From the NCBI RefSeq assembly GCF_018390735.1, contig NZ_JAHBCL010000019.1, positions 32,665 to 96,664 on the forward strand: 64,000 bases of DNA. Direction: 5' to 3'. Origin of the DNA: Fusibacter paucivorans. Lineage in GTDB: Bacteria; Bacillota; Clostridia; Peptostreptococcales; Acidaminobacteraceae. The notes beneath the pieces are model-generated. The model was not told the origin of the DNA. It searched no databases and saw nothing but the letters and a program-made list of their open reading frames with translations. A program made the translations under genes and the position numbers. Below, one piece after another: positions 18,898 to 27,711 of the stretch. Positions within the stretch are counted from its first letter, which is position 1, and the number at the start of each line of letters is the position of its first letter.

Positions 18898-19902
18898 ATG
18901 CAAAGACTACGCGCTTTGTTAAGAAAATTTAAAGTGACCATCATGGTCATTCCAAATGCCGATCAAACCATTCGGCAAAAACCGATTAACTTAGCACTTG
19001 TTTTTTTAGTACTCATGGTATTGCTCGTGATCAATATTGCACTGATTACGACTTCTATGATTTCAAGATCTAAAGCAGCAACACTTGACGCAGAAAATAT
19101 ACAACTCGTTTCAGATATGACTTATCAAACAGACAAGATGAACTCACTAGAATCAATTAATAACGCTAGACTTGAAGAGATATTAACACTTCGCGAAACA
19201 CTCGAAAGTTCTGTCACCTATCTCGACAACCGTCTTGCAGCCATTGAAGAAGCAGATTCACGCATTGACACACTTGTCTCTATGTTTAATAGCGAAACAC
19301 ATTCTGATGTTGAAATTCCCATAAGCCGATCCTATGATCGAGAAGCATTCACCTTGACTTCACAGGAAACGCGAACAACAGATGATACGATTTTCGAGGA
19401 TATTGAAAACCTCATTGAAAATGAAGAAATTACCAACATCATTCAGTCGAAAATGGATGCGTATGATGCTTTAATTGAACAGATGGAGACTCAATTGGTC
19501 TATTTGGACTGCCGACCTGATCTCTTGCCTGCTTCCGGTATTTTTACTTCAAAATTTGGTTACCGCAAAGATCCCATTACAAAGCGAACCGCCAAACACA
19601 ACGGCTTAGATATTGCCAATGATAAGGGAACCGCTATTCGCGCCGCTGGTACTGGTATCATTACTTATTCTGGATATAACGGCGATTTCGGCAATGTCAT
19701 CATTATTGACCACGGTTATGGTTATAAATCCGTATACGGTCATTGCAGTGAATTGCTTATCGAAGAAGGTACGCGCGTTGAAAAAGGTACTTTAATTGCG
19801 AAAATGGGATCAACGGGCAAGAGCACTGGGACGCATTTGCACTTTGAAGTACGCTACAACGATACACCCATTAATCCTGCAACAATTTTAAATTTAGAAT
19901 AA
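18898..19902 (+). CDS. M23-family peptidoglycan endopeptidase, membrane anchored
   Basis: 334 residues from ATG 18898 with RBS AGGAGG; earlier in-frame starts lack one. One transmembrane helix lies near 35-58 (LALVFLVLMVLLVIN), followed by a coiled coil (about 70-130) and a C-terminal LytM/M23 zinc domain. Metal ligands are visible in KHNGLDIA (H-x3-D) and GTHLHFEVRYN (H-x-H), and the domain ends PINPATIL. It probably cleaves cell-wall cross-bridges outside the membrane. It is followed 31 nt later by a bactofilin gene; such pairs in other bacteria shape the cell wall locally. The coiled coil may be the interaction surface. Confidence 0.94.
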   Translation: MQRLRALLRKFKVTIMVIPNADQTIRQKPINLALVFLVLMVLLVINIALITTSMISRSKAATLDAENIQLVSDMTYQTDKMNSLESINNARLEEILTLRETLESSVTYLDNRLAAIEEADSRIDTLVSMFNSETHSDVEIPISRSYDREAFTLTSQETRTTDDTIFEDIENLIENEEITNIIQSKMDAYDALIEQMETQLVYLDCRPDLLPASGIFTSKFGYRKDPITKRTAKHNGLDIANDKGTAIRAAGTGIITYSGYNGDFGNVIIIDHGYGYKSVYGHCSELLIEEGTRVEKGTLIAKMGSTGKSTGTHLHFEVRYNDTPINPATILNLE

Positions 19903-19933
19903 TCATCACAACTGTTTATAAGGGGGATCTAAC

Positions 19934-20389
19934 ATGCAAATGTTTTCTAAAAAAGAAGTGACAACATCCTTTGACTTGGTTATTGGACCGAATTCAATGG
20001 TTAATGGTAATTTGGAAAGTGAAGCCAGCGTCAGAATCGACGGAACCGTTATTGGTGACATTACCTCAAAGGGAAACGTCATCCTTTCAGAACGCGGACG
20101 CATCGAAGGCAATATTATCTGCGACAATCTGGAAATTCACGGTCATTGCATTGGCAACGTCCAGTCGAAAGGTCGTATTGATCTTACGAAATCATCAAAA
20201 TTGGTTGGTGATATCGTCTGTATGACACTCAATACTGAAACAGGTGCTAAATTCGAAGGTAACTGCCGTGTATTGCCGGAGACCAATATCGAAATTATCA
20301 CACAAGTGGCTCGCGGTGTTCCCTCTCCTGAACCATATGCCGTTTATGATGACACCGAAACAGCCTTTGATGATGTTGCAAACATGTAA
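19934..20389 (+). CDS. Bactofilin (polymer-forming cytoskeletal protein)
   Basis: 151-residue cytoplasmic protein that should polymerise as a right-handed beta-helix. Short Gly/Val/Ile repeats run through the central 90 residues (NSMVNGNLESEASVRIDGTV, GRIEGNIICDNLEIHG, SKLVGDIVCMTL), flanked by unstructured ends; the C-terminal tail is acidic and proline-containing. RBS AAGGGGG precedes ATG 19934. It lies in an operon with the upstream M23 peptidase, as in bactofilin-peptidase morphogenesis modules of other bacteria, and is followed by a strong terminator. Confidence 0.93.
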   Translation: MQMFSKKEVTTSFDLVIGPNSMVNGNLESEASVRIDGTVIGDITSKGNVILSERGRIEGNIICDNLEIHGHCIGNVQSKGRIDLTKSSKLVGDIVCMTLNTETGAKFEGNCRVLPETNIEIITQVARGVPSPEPYAVYDDTETAFDDVANM

Positions 20390-20419
20390 TGACTTTAACT
20401 TTAGATTATTATCAAAAAT

Positions 20420-20455
20420 AAAAATCTCAATGCTTGCTGCATTGAGATTTTTTAT
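20420..20455 (+). terminator. Intrinsic terminator of the M23-bactofilin operon
   Basis: Stem AAAATCTCAATGC / GCATTGAGATTTT with a 5-nt loop and a TTTTTTATT tail. Confidence 0.88.
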
Positions 20456-20656
20456 TTGCCCAAGATGCCGTCGTCACCCAAATATCACACCACACCTCAA
20501 CAGGTGGGTGGACTATCTGCTCTTTCTGACTTCTCCCTGTAGAAGCTTGCCATACGCAGCAGAACACGTTCTCCCTAACAAAATACAGTGGTTGAATTCA
20601 CAATGACAACCAACATCTCAGACGTTACTTTATTATAACGCATTTTTTTATAAAGA

Positions 20657-21571
20657 TCAAACATCCTGCAAGTCTAGTACTTTCAGAAGCCTCTTAAAAT
20701 CGTCGGGCAATTCGGCTTTGACTACCGTCTTCTCAGGTTTTCTTGGAGAGCGAAAGCACATCTCCCTACAATGCAGCGCTTGTCGGTCTATAAAATCCGA
20801 TGAACTGCCATAGAGGGTATCACCAATAATCGCATGACCTATAGATTGAAAATGAACGCGAATCTGATGGGTGCGCCCCGTTTCCAATGTAATATCTACA
20901 AGCGATGCTTTATCATTAGAAGCCAATACTTTATAATGTGTTATACTGGGAAATCCGCTTTCTGTAACACCTCTTCGCACATCGCCTTCTTCCAAGCGGT
21001 CAATCGGCGCGTTAATCGTCCCTTCACTTGGCAGTACACATCCCTCTACAACAGCAGTATAATGCTTCTCAACGGTATCATCCTGCATTTGTTCCGCAAT
21101 AATTTGGTGCGCATAACCATTTTTTCCAACGAGCAATACACCTGAAGTATCACGGTCTAAACGATTAATAAAACGAATTTTAAAGTTCTGTCCTCTCTGA
21201 TATTGCAAATGAGAGATCGCATTGGCCAATGTTCCATCCTGATGCCCTCTTGTTGGATGCACGACTAGAAACGGCGGTTTATTGACAACCATCACATCGG
21301 CATCTTCATACAGGACTTCTATTACAATCGGATTTGGCTCGAATGTATTCTCATCATGATCAAGCATAATCGTAAGTACGTCCCCACGACTGACTTTGGC
21401 ATTAACGGAAATCTTATTGCCGTTTAATGCAATTTGTTTATGAACTTTACATCTTCGAATAAGTTTTCTGGATAAATTCATCTTTCGCGCCATGACGTCC
21501 AAGATCGTCATCCCCACCTCGTGCGCTTCTATTTCATAGGCGAGTTTTAGAGTTTCTTCATTGATGAACAT
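20657..21571 (-). CDS. RluA-family pseudouridine synthase
   Basis: 304 residues. An N-terminal S4-like RNA-binding domain (LSRKLIRRCKVHKQIALNG) precedes the catalytic domain with the RluA motif INRLDRDTSGVLLVGKN, whose central Asp is the nucleophile, and the later TGRTHQIRVHF motif. It isomerises uridine in rRNA or tRNA; the target cannot be told from sequence. Start ATG 21571 has RBS AAAGG. It is the last of three closely spaced minus-strand genes (ltaE, unknown, this one). Confidence 0.93.
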   Translation of the reverse strand: MFINEETLKLAYEIEAHEVGMTILDVMARKMNLSRKLIRRCKVHKQIALNGNKISVNAKVSRGDVLTIMLDHDENTFEPNPIVIEVLYEDADVMVVNKPPFLVVHPTRGHQDGTLANAISHLQYQRGQNFKIRFINRLDRDTSGVLLVGKNGYAHQIIAEQMQDDTVEKHYTAVVEGCVLPSEGTINAPIDRLEEGDVRRGVTESGFPSITHYKVLASNDKASLVDITLETGRTHQIRVHFQSIGHAIIGDTLYGSSSDFIDRQALHCREMCFRSPRKPEKTVVKAELPDDFKRLLKVLDLQDV

Positions 21572-21582
21572 GCAATGCCTTT

Positions 21583-22167
21583 CTAAAATTGGTAACGGAG
21601 CAATAGAACACCCTGTGTATCAATTTCTTTAATAATAATATAGTGTCTGAATTTCTGTTCGGCAATGTCGCGAATATCGCTGTCCGTCAATCCCGCTTTG
21701 AACTCAATGATATCAACATTGGCTTTTCGCCAGCCGCACCTAATTAGTTTTCCAATGGCATCTTTGGTAATCAGCTCCAGTGGTACAGATCCATAAACAT
21801 TGCCATAAATAATTTCATGTGACTGCCAAAACTCATTATGCGCTTCTATCGCACCAGATTCCAATAGTTCTTCTGAACGCTCACGTGCAAAATATTCAAT
21901 TTCATTGCCTTCATAGATATTATTGAAGTGCATGGGTTTATAAAGAAATTCAATGGTGTTAATGGTTTTATAGTCTGAGACCTTGGAGATGGGCTGAATA
22001 ATAATTTCTTCATGCTCAACATAAGTCGACCAATAGTCCGTTTTTATTTGTGCAGCAATATTTTTAATCAGCCTCACATACATATCAACATCGTCCGTCT
22101 CGCGATCATGTACAGCGTATTCCAGCCTGTTAACAGCTTCTTTTAAGTCTTCAATTCTATAATTCAT
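21583..22167 (-). CDS. Unrecognised 194-residue protein
   Basis: A soluble, acidic protein starting MNYRIEDLKEAVNRLEYAVH at ATG 22167 (RBS GGAGGTCCC). An N-terminal amphipathic helix is followed by a mixed alpha/beta region containing EEIIIQPISK, WQSHEIIYGNVYGSVPLELI and a C-terminal KFRHYIIIKEID...VLLLRYQF. No signal, membrane segment or catalytic motif is evident, and I cannot assign a family. It lies 10 nt after ltaE and 11 nt before the pseudouridine synthase gene, so it is almost certainly expressed with them. Confidence 0.8.
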   Translation of the reverse strand: MNYRIEDLKEAVNRLEYAVHDRETDDVDMYVRLIKNIAAQIKTDYWSTYVEHEEIIIQPISKVSDYKTINTIEFLYKPMHFNNIYEGNEIEYFARERSEELLESGAIEAHNEFWQSHEIIYGNVYGSVPLELITKDAIGKLIRCGWRKANVDIIEFKAGLTDSDIRDIAEQKFRHYIIIKEIDTQGVLLLRYQF

Positions 22168-22177
22168 GGGACCTCCA

Positions 22178-23215
22178 TTAAGACAGCAATGTTTTGAGTG
22201 TATCTATCAGCAAGTCGACGCCTTCCTCCGGCGTATCGTGATTGGCAACAAATCTAAAATGACCATCTGGTGTACCTGTTACAATTAATCCCTTTGCTGA
22301 CAATGCTTCTGTAAACGCCTCAAGCGGCATTGGCAATGCTATTTTACAAAAGACAAAATTAATATCGCGCTGTGCCTGCTGCACCTCTATTTTCGGAATT
22401 TTCTCCAAACCTGCCGCTAGACGATTTGCCATTAAATGATCATCTGCAAGAGCTGGTATCATTTCTTCAATCGCTATCCGCCCTGCGGCAGCCAATATGC
22501 CGACTTGTCTTAAACCGCCGCCCATCATTTTTCTATTTTTTCTTGCACGTTCTATAAATGATCTATTACCGACGAGCATTGAGCCGATTGGTGCGCATAA
22601 TCCCTTGCTCAAGCAAAACATAATTGAATCAGCGTAGGCGGCAATCGCCTTCGCTTCAACACCGAGTGCAAGAGCAGCATTAAATAGTCTCGCACCATCC
22701 AAATGAACTGGAATACCATTGTCTCCGGCAATTTTGTAGACCGCTGCCATGTGTTCCAAGGGAACCGCATTGCCGCCAGAATGTGCATTCTCAATACAAA
22801 TCAGACCCGTTTCCGGAAAATGAATGTCATCACCTCTGATCAGTTTTTCAAGATGCCCCGGATAAAAGCAACCCTTTTCAGTCGGTGCTGAACGAAGCTG
22901 CACGCCGGCAATAACCGCCGCAGCACCAACCTCGTACCTCAAAATATGACAGGCATCTCCCAGTATCACTTCATCGCCGCGCTTCGTATGCGTCAGAATC
23001 GCCAGCTGGTTGCCGAATGTACCGCTCGGCACGAAAAGTGCCGCCTCTTTACCCAATAATGCGGCACACTTACTTTCTAATTCGTTCACGGTTGGATCGT
23101 CTCGATATACATCATCACCAACGACAGCTTCAAACATCGCTTTTCTCATATTTGGCGTTGGTTGTGTCACCGTGTCGCTTCTAAAATCAAATGTTCTCAA
23201 AATTTTTCTCCCCAT
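22178..23215 (-). CDS. ltaE: Low-specificity L-threonine aldolase
   Basis: PLP enzyme cleaving threonine or allo-threonine to glycine and acetaldehyde. The 345-residue sequence has the family opening DFRSDTVTQPTPNMRKAM, GDDVYRDDPTVNELE, the phosphate-binding VPSGTFGNQLAI, the Asp of HLDGARLFNA and the Schiff-base Lys in CLSKGLCAPIGS. ATG 23215 has a weak RBS; TTG 23200 (LRTFDFRSDTV) is preceded by GGGGAG and may be the true start. It leads a three-gene operon and, with the threonine-dehydrogenase-like gene at 30.1-31.0 kb, points to threonine catabolism. Confidence 0.94.
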   Translation of the reverse strand: MGRKILRTFDFRSDTVTQPTPNMRKAMFEAVVGDDVYRDDPTVNELESKCAALLGKEAALFVPSGTFGNQLAILTHTKRGDEVILGDACHILRYEVGAAAVIAGVQLRSAPTEKGCFYPGHLEKLIRGDDIHFPETGLICIENAHSGGNAVPLEHMAAVYKIAGDNGIPVHLDGARLFNAALALGVEAKAIAAYADSIMFCLSKGLCAPIGSMLVGNRSFIERARKNRKMMGGGLRQVGILAAAGRIAIEEMIPALADDHLMANRLAAGLEKIPKIEVQQAQRDINFVFCKIALPMPLEAFTEALSAKGLIVTGTPDGHFRFVANHDTPEEGVDLLIDTLKTLLS

Positions 23216-23319
23216 TTTGCATTCATACTTATTTTATTATAGCATAGTTGCATTCATCCATTAAAGCAATATCCTCACCAAATACTTTCAATTAGACTAA
23301 AATCAATTTTTCACAGTTT

Positions 23320-23363
23320 AAAACCCGCAGATATAGCAATCAAACTGCTACTGCATCTGCGGG
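23320..23363 (-). terminator. Intrinsic terminator after the DUF1015 gene
   Basis: Long hairpin with outer stem CCCGCAGAT / ATCTGCGGG and inner TAGCA / TGCTA pairing, followed on the minus strand by GTTTTAAA. Confidence 0.7.
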
Positions 23364-23405
23364 CAATATTGTATTCGGTGTTCTATTTAAAGGCTATAAC
23401 CCTTG

Positions 23406-24653
23406 TTAAAACAAGCGATGAACAAATAGACCGCTTCTGAGTTTTGGTTCGAACCAAGTCGATTTAGGCGGCATGACAGCACCTGCATTCGCAATGTCAA
23501 TGAGATCATCCATTGTCGTGGGATACATTGAAAAAGCAACTTTAAATCCCATTGTATCCACACGTTTTTCCAGTTCGTCGAGACCGCGAATGCCGCCAAT
23601 AAAGTCAATGCGTTCATCAGTTCGCGGATCGTCAATGCCTAAAATGGGCTTCAATAAGTTATTTTGCAGTATCGAAACATCAAGGCGTTCGACTGGATCG
23701 TCAGCCGCATAAGTACCGGCTTTTGCACACAGTGTATACCACTTTCCAGATAAATACATCCCAAAAGTACTGCGCTTCATTGGCTTATATGGTCTCGTAT
23801 CCGCCTTTACAAGTTCAAAATGCTGTGTTATCGCTTCTAAAAAAGCTTCATCACTGTAACCGTTTAAATCAGCTACAACACGATTATAGTCCATAATAAA
23901 GAGATCCTCATCGGGAAAAATTACAGACATAAAGAAATTATACGGTTCTTCACCTGAAAAGTTTGGATTTTCTGACCGTCTTTTAAGCCCTACTTTTACA
24001 GCAGAGGCAGAACGATGATGGCCGTCAGCAATATAGAGATAATCAATAGCCGCAAAGCGTTCTGTTATCAATTGTATGGTTTCATCTGCATCGACAATCC
24101 AAATGATGTGCATAATGCCATCCTCAGAAGTGAATTGAACATACGGCATATGAAATTTAATCCAATCATTGACGATGTGTTGAATGATCTCATCCTTACG
24201 ATATGTCAAAAATATTGGAGCGGTGTTGGCCTCACATGTATCGAAATTTCGAATGCGGTCTTCTTCTTTAGCAGGTCTCGTAAATTCGTGTTTTTTAATA
24301 CGATCCTGCAAATAATCATCGATGGCATTCCGAGCAACAATGCCAGTCTGAACACGTCCATTCATTATTTGTCGATAAATAAAATAAACGGGTTTATCCG
24401 TCTTAACCAACGTCCCCTCTTCTATGAATCGGTCGAGATTTTTCCTTGCCGTTTCATAAACAGCCGGCTCATATGCACCGACTGCTTCGGGTAAATCTAT
24501 TTCAGATCGCACAATATGCAAAAATGATAGCGGATTGCCTGCTGCCATCGCTTTTGCTTCTTCTCTATTCATCACGTCATAAGGCAATGATGCAACGCTT
24601 TCTGCATATGACGCCTTAGGAATAATGCCCTCAAAAGGCTTAACAATTGCCAA
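23406..24653 (-). CDS. DUF1015 family protein
   Basis: 415 residues beginning at TTG 24653 with a perfect GAGGAGG site. The opening (KPFEGIIP...VASLPYDVMNREEAK) and the central YIADGHHRSASAVKVG and NFFMSVIFPDE are the conserved blocks of DUF1015. The family function is unproven. As far as I know these genes often neighbour serine-pathway genes in Firmicutes, and here the gene follows a class V aminotransferase gene by 60 nt on the same strand. Cytosolic; no membrane segment. Confidence 0.92.
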   Translation of the reverse strand: MAIVKPFEGIIPKASYAESVASLPYDVMNREEAKAMAAGNPLSFLHIVRSEIDLPEAVGAYEPAVYETARKNLDRFIEEGTLVKTDKPVYFIYRQIMNGRVQTGIVARNAIDDYLQDRIKKHEFTRPAKEEDRIRNFDTCEANTAPIFLTYRKDEIIQHIVNDWIKFHMPYVQFTSEDGIMHIIWIVDADETIQLITERFAAIDYLYIADGHHRSASAVKVGLKRRSENPNFSGEEPYNFFMSVIFPDEDLFIMDYNRVVADLNGYSDEAFLEAITQHFELVKADTRPYKPMKRSTFGMYLSGKWYTLCAKAGTYAADDPVERLDVSILQNNLLKPILGIDDPRTDERIDFIGGIRGLDELEKRVDTMGFKVAFSMYPTTMDDLIDIANAGAVMPPKSTWFEPKLRSGLFVHRLF

Positions 24654-24713
24654 AGTTACCTCCTCTTTATCATCTTATACAAGATGAATCCGCTACAGCG
24701 CTTACCAACTTGC

Positions 24714-25790
24714 TTACGCTTTCAATTTTAAAATCTCTTCGATCGCCGTCAATAATGCAGTAAGGGTTTCATGCTGTGTATCTGCCATATGTGCAATCCT
24801 AAACGTCTTATCTTTTAAGTCACCATAACCGTTAGAAATTTGAAATCCAACCTCGCCCAATGCTTTATTCAGCGCACTGACATCAATTTCTCTCGTGTTT
24901 TTTACAGTCGTCAGCGTATTGGACGTATATGCCTCATCAACAAACAGATCGAAGTACTTTTTCGCCCATTCCCTTACGGTTTTAGCCATTGCTAAATGCC
25001 GTGCATAACGGTTTTCGAGTCCTTCATTCAAAATATTGTCGAGCTGGTAATCCAGCGCAAACATATGCGCCAGTGACGGCGTCGATGGATATTGGTAATC
25101 TTTCTTTTGAATACACTGATAAAGTGCCAATAAGTCAAAGTACATTCCACGATGCGGTACCTTTTCGGCCGCTTTAAGCGCTTTTTCCGATATGGAACAA
25201 ATCGCCATGCCGGCAGGAAGTCCCAAGCACTTTTGCGTAGAAGTAATACAAATATCCACGCCAAGCGCATCAACCTCTATCTTTGTCCCCCCCATTGAGC
25301 TGACTGTATCCAGACAAAAAATAACATCGGGATACTTACTGACGACAGCCGCAATGGATTCAACGGGGTTCATAATCCCTGTACTGGTTTCGTTATGTGT
25401 AACCGTAATTAAATCATACTTTCCTGTCTCAAGCGCTTCTTCTACCATTGCCGCCGTCGTAGGTTGCCCTAGCGGCGATGTATAGAGATCGGCCGGCACA
25501 CCGTTGTTAACGGCCATATCATACCATCGCTTGCCAAAGGCGCCAACTGAAAAAACAGCTGCTTTCTTTGCCGTACAGGAACGTACCGCCCCTTCCATTA
25601 ATCCGCTGCCGGAAGATGTCGACAAGAGAATTTCATTTTTTGTATACATTACTTGTCGCATTTTATCAGAAATCCGTCGCTGTAATGCAGAGGCATCCTT
25701 GGTACGATGACCAATCTGAGGGGTTGCCATTTTTAAAAGTACGTCCTCCCGAACATCGACGGGCCCGGGAATAAAAAGTTTTTTATGCAT
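24714..25790 (-). CDS. Class V aminotransferase (alanine-glyoxylate / serine-pyruvate type)
   Basis: PLP aminotransferase of 358 residues from ATG 25790 (MHKKLFIPGPVDVREDVL, RBS GAGGTG 6 nt away). Visible motifs are STSSGSGLMEGAVRS (phosphate loop), THNETSTGIMNP, LDTVSSMGG (Asp for the pyridine N) and the Schiff-base Lys in TSTQKCLGLPAGM. Members transfer amino groups between alanine, serine, phosphoserine and glyoxylate/pyruvate; substrate cannot be fixed. Its neighbour DUF1015 and the nearby threonine aldolase favour serine/glycine metabolism. No serA is present beside it. Confidence 0.92.
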   Translation of the reverse strand: MHKKLFIPGPVDVREDVLLKMATPQIGHRTKDASALQRRISDKMRQVMYTKNEILLSTSSGSGLMEGAVRSCTAKKAAVFSVGAFGKRWYDMAVNNGVPADLYTSPLGQPTTAAMVEEALETGKYDLITVTHNETSTGIMNPVESIAAVVSKYPDVIFCLDTVSSMGGTKIEVDALGVDICITSTQKCLGLPAGMAICSISEKALKAAEKVPHRGMYFDLLALYQCIQKKDYQYPSTPSLAHMFALDYQLDNILNEGLENRYARHLAMAKTVREWAKKYFDLFVDEAYTSNTLTTVKNTREIDVSALNKALGEVGFQISNGYGDLKDKTFRIAHMADTQHETLTALLTAIEEILKLKA

Positions 25791-26098
25791 ATCCATCACC
25801 TCAAATTTATAATTTTTCATGGCAATCTATTCATTGAGAAAATTGCATCTTTTAAATTTTGATCCTTTCTCCCAATATGCGTGGCCCTCATATAGCGGGC
25901 ATTCGTCACATTGAGGTAATCAATCAATTATAGAATCTTTTGCAATTGCCTTAATTGTTACAAAACATTTAGATTTATCATAACATGAAGGCAAGAAACT
26001 GACAACTGTCCAATGATGATAAAAAAGCCGACGCACATTCGCTTAACAGCACATGCACATCGGCTCTATCTTCATTATATATGTCATCGTTTAATCAA
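25791..26098. other. Leader/intergenic region upstream of the aminotransferase gene
   Basis: No gene seen. On the minus strand a TATAAT lies near 25929-25934, without a convincing -35. Between it and the gene is a possible hairpin GCCC-N9-GGGC flanked by ATGC/GCAT. The right end holds the terminator of the DegV gene. No T-box or glycine-riboswitch motif is recognisable. Confidence 0.4.
26021..26066 (-). terminator. Intrinsic terminator after the DegV gene
   Basis: About 17 pairs on the minus strand (AGCCGATGTGCATGTGC with GCGAATGTGCGTCGGCT, several G-U and one mismatch), then TTTTTTAT. Confidence 0.85.
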
Positions 26099-26938
26099 TT
26101 AAAACGCGACAATCACACCTTTCTTATCGGCGTACAGTGACGACAGTCCCGCACATTTAATATTGATAATCTCTTCAATATCTTTTATTTTAGAGAGCTC
26201 GTCCTTAATCTGCTGAGCTCTATCATAGTTGCCTACATGTGTAATAGCAACTATTTTCTTGCCGCTTTTTACAATTTCATCGTGAACCATATCAATGAGA
26301 CGCTGGTAAGCCTTATTCGTATTTCTGACTTTTTCATAAAGCACAATTTCACCATTTTCATTTGCGCCCATAATCGGCATAATTCTCAGCGTAGAGGCAA
26401 GCAGCCCTTTCCATTTTGATATTCTGCCATTTTTAATAAGGTTTTCAAGCGATTCGGAAATAAAGTAAACTTGCATTTCCTTGATGTATTGTTCAACTTT
26501 TTCAACGAGCACTTCTGGTGCCAAATTCAAGTTTTTTAAATCATGAATTTTTTTTGTCACCAGTGTTTCACTGGCAGAAGCGCCTTTTGAATCAAAAACG
26601 TGAATAAATTTATCACCAACATGTTCATCTTCATAAAGTTTTTTAGCTAAGACCGCACTGTTGTATGTTCCACTGAGCTTTGAAGATATTGTCACCATGT
26701 AAACTTCTTCAGCCATTCCTTTAATGTGTTCTAAAAATTCATTGGGTGATGGGCACGCTGTTTTAGGCGTATCCTTAGACTGAACCATTTCTTCAACAAA
26801 AGCATCAACGTCCAGCGCGCTGTCATCAACGTACTCCTTGCCATCAATGTAAAGCTTAAAAGGTACAATATCAACGGGATATGTCTTTACAAATGCTTCG
26901 TCAATTTCACTGCTGCTGTCCGCTACCACTTTATACAT
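26099..26938 (-). CDS. DegV family fatty-acid-binding protein
   Basis: 279-residue soluble protein. The opening VVADSSSEIDEAF, the TACPSPNEF loop, the TISSKLSGTYNSAVLA segment and C-terminal GLSSLYADKKGVIVAF match the two-domain DegV fold that binds a fatty acid; homologues serve as FakB subunits presenting fatty acids to the kinase FakA. No FakA-type kinase is in the window. RBS GGAGATGG precedes ATG 26938, and a promoter is seen at 26971-26999. Monocistronic. Confidence 0.93.
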   Translation of the reverse strand: MYKVVADSSSEIDEAFVKTYPVDIVPFKLYIDGKEYVDDSALDVDAFVEEMVQSKDTPKTACPSPNEFLEHIKGMAEEVYMVTISSKLSGTYNSAVLAKKLYEDEHVGDKFIHVFDSKGASASETLVTKKIHDLKNLNLAPEVLVEKVEQYIKEMQVYFISESLENLIKNGRISKWKGLLASTLRIMPIMGANENGEIVLYEKVRNTNKAYQRLIDMVHDEIVKSGKKIVAITHVGNYDRAQQIKDELSKIKDIEEIINIKCAGLSSLYADKKGVIVAF

Positions 26939-26970
26939 TCAACCATCTCCTAAACAAAAGTATTGACTTC

Positions 26971-26999
26971 ATTATACTTGAATGCATTAACGATTACAA
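26971..26999 (-). promoter_or_regulatory. Sigma-A promoter of the DegV gene
   Basis: Minus strand TTGTAA, 17 nt, TATAAT, 33 nt upstream of the start codon. Confidence 0.6.
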
Positions 27000-27075
27000 A
27001 TAAAACTGCCTAATTTATTCATTTGCCTACAAAATGATTTTATTCGCAATAAAAATCCAACACTTCTATCCCGCT

Positions 27076-27693
27076 CTAAAGAGATGATTTTGATAAAATT
27101 GCCTTTTCGCGTTCATCGGCGAGCACAGATAGCGTATTGACCTTTTCACGCATTTTAGTCACGTAACTTTCATCTTTGATTGACAGTAAATTAATCTTCA
27201 CATTATAAAGTGCAGCATGGATTGCCGTTCTCGCGAGCATCGCTGCAACGAGCGCATCTGTTTGCGCATTTGAATTGCCATAGACAACCAGTGTTTCAAT
27301 ATCTTCAAAGAGTGAGGCCGCCAACTCTGCAATAGCATAGGGAGCATCTGCCGCATCAATGAGTGACGACTGTAAAACCGCTTGACGCTTCACTGCGTCC
27401 GCTTCAGTTTCTTTAGGCATTTTGAGTGCTTTCATAACGAGGTCGAAAGCAGCAGAATCTTTGTCAATAAGTGCTAAGAACTGATCTTTTTTAGGTGACA
27501 TTGAAGCTAATATGCGTGTCATATCGCCTTCCATTTCAGCATACTTTTTCTTGCCGACCGTTAAATTTGCTACCATTGCCGACAGCGCTGCGGAAAGAGA
27601 TCCCGTAAGCGCGGCAACACTGCCGCCACCCGGTACCGGTGCACCTGAAGCTGTTTCCTCAATAAATTGTTCTAGTGTAAGTTGTTTAAACAT
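27076..27693 (-). CDS. fchA: Formimidoyltetrahydrofolate cyclodeaminase
   Basis: Converts 5-formimino-THF to 5,10-methenyl-THF plus ammonia, recovering the one-carbon unit of histidine. The 205-residue all-helical protein has the family opening LTLEQFIEETASGAPVPGGG, where the PVPGGGSVAA loop lines the active site. RBS GGAGC precedes ATG 27693. It is the last gene of ftcD-hutI-fchA, 18 nt after hutI. No strong terminator follows, only a weak AT-rich hairpin near 27037-27058. Confidence 0.95.
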   Translation of the reverse strand: MFKQLTLEQFIEETASGAPVPGGGSVAALTGSLSAALSAMVANLTVGKKKYAEMEGDMTRILASMSPKKDQFLALIDKDSAAFDLVMKALKMPKETEADAVKRQAVLQSSLIDAADAPYAIAELAASLFEDIETLVVYGNSNAQTDALVAAMLARTAIHAALYNVKINLLSIKDESYVTKMREKVNTLSVLADEREKAILSKSSL

Positions 27694-27711
27694 TTTAAAG
27701 CTCCTTCATCG

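Noticed and set aside
20456..20656. Short minus-strand frame starting at a GTG near 20585
   Set aside because: About 45 codons, Trp/Cys-rich, ends inside the bactofilin terminator and resembles no protein; treated as noncoding.
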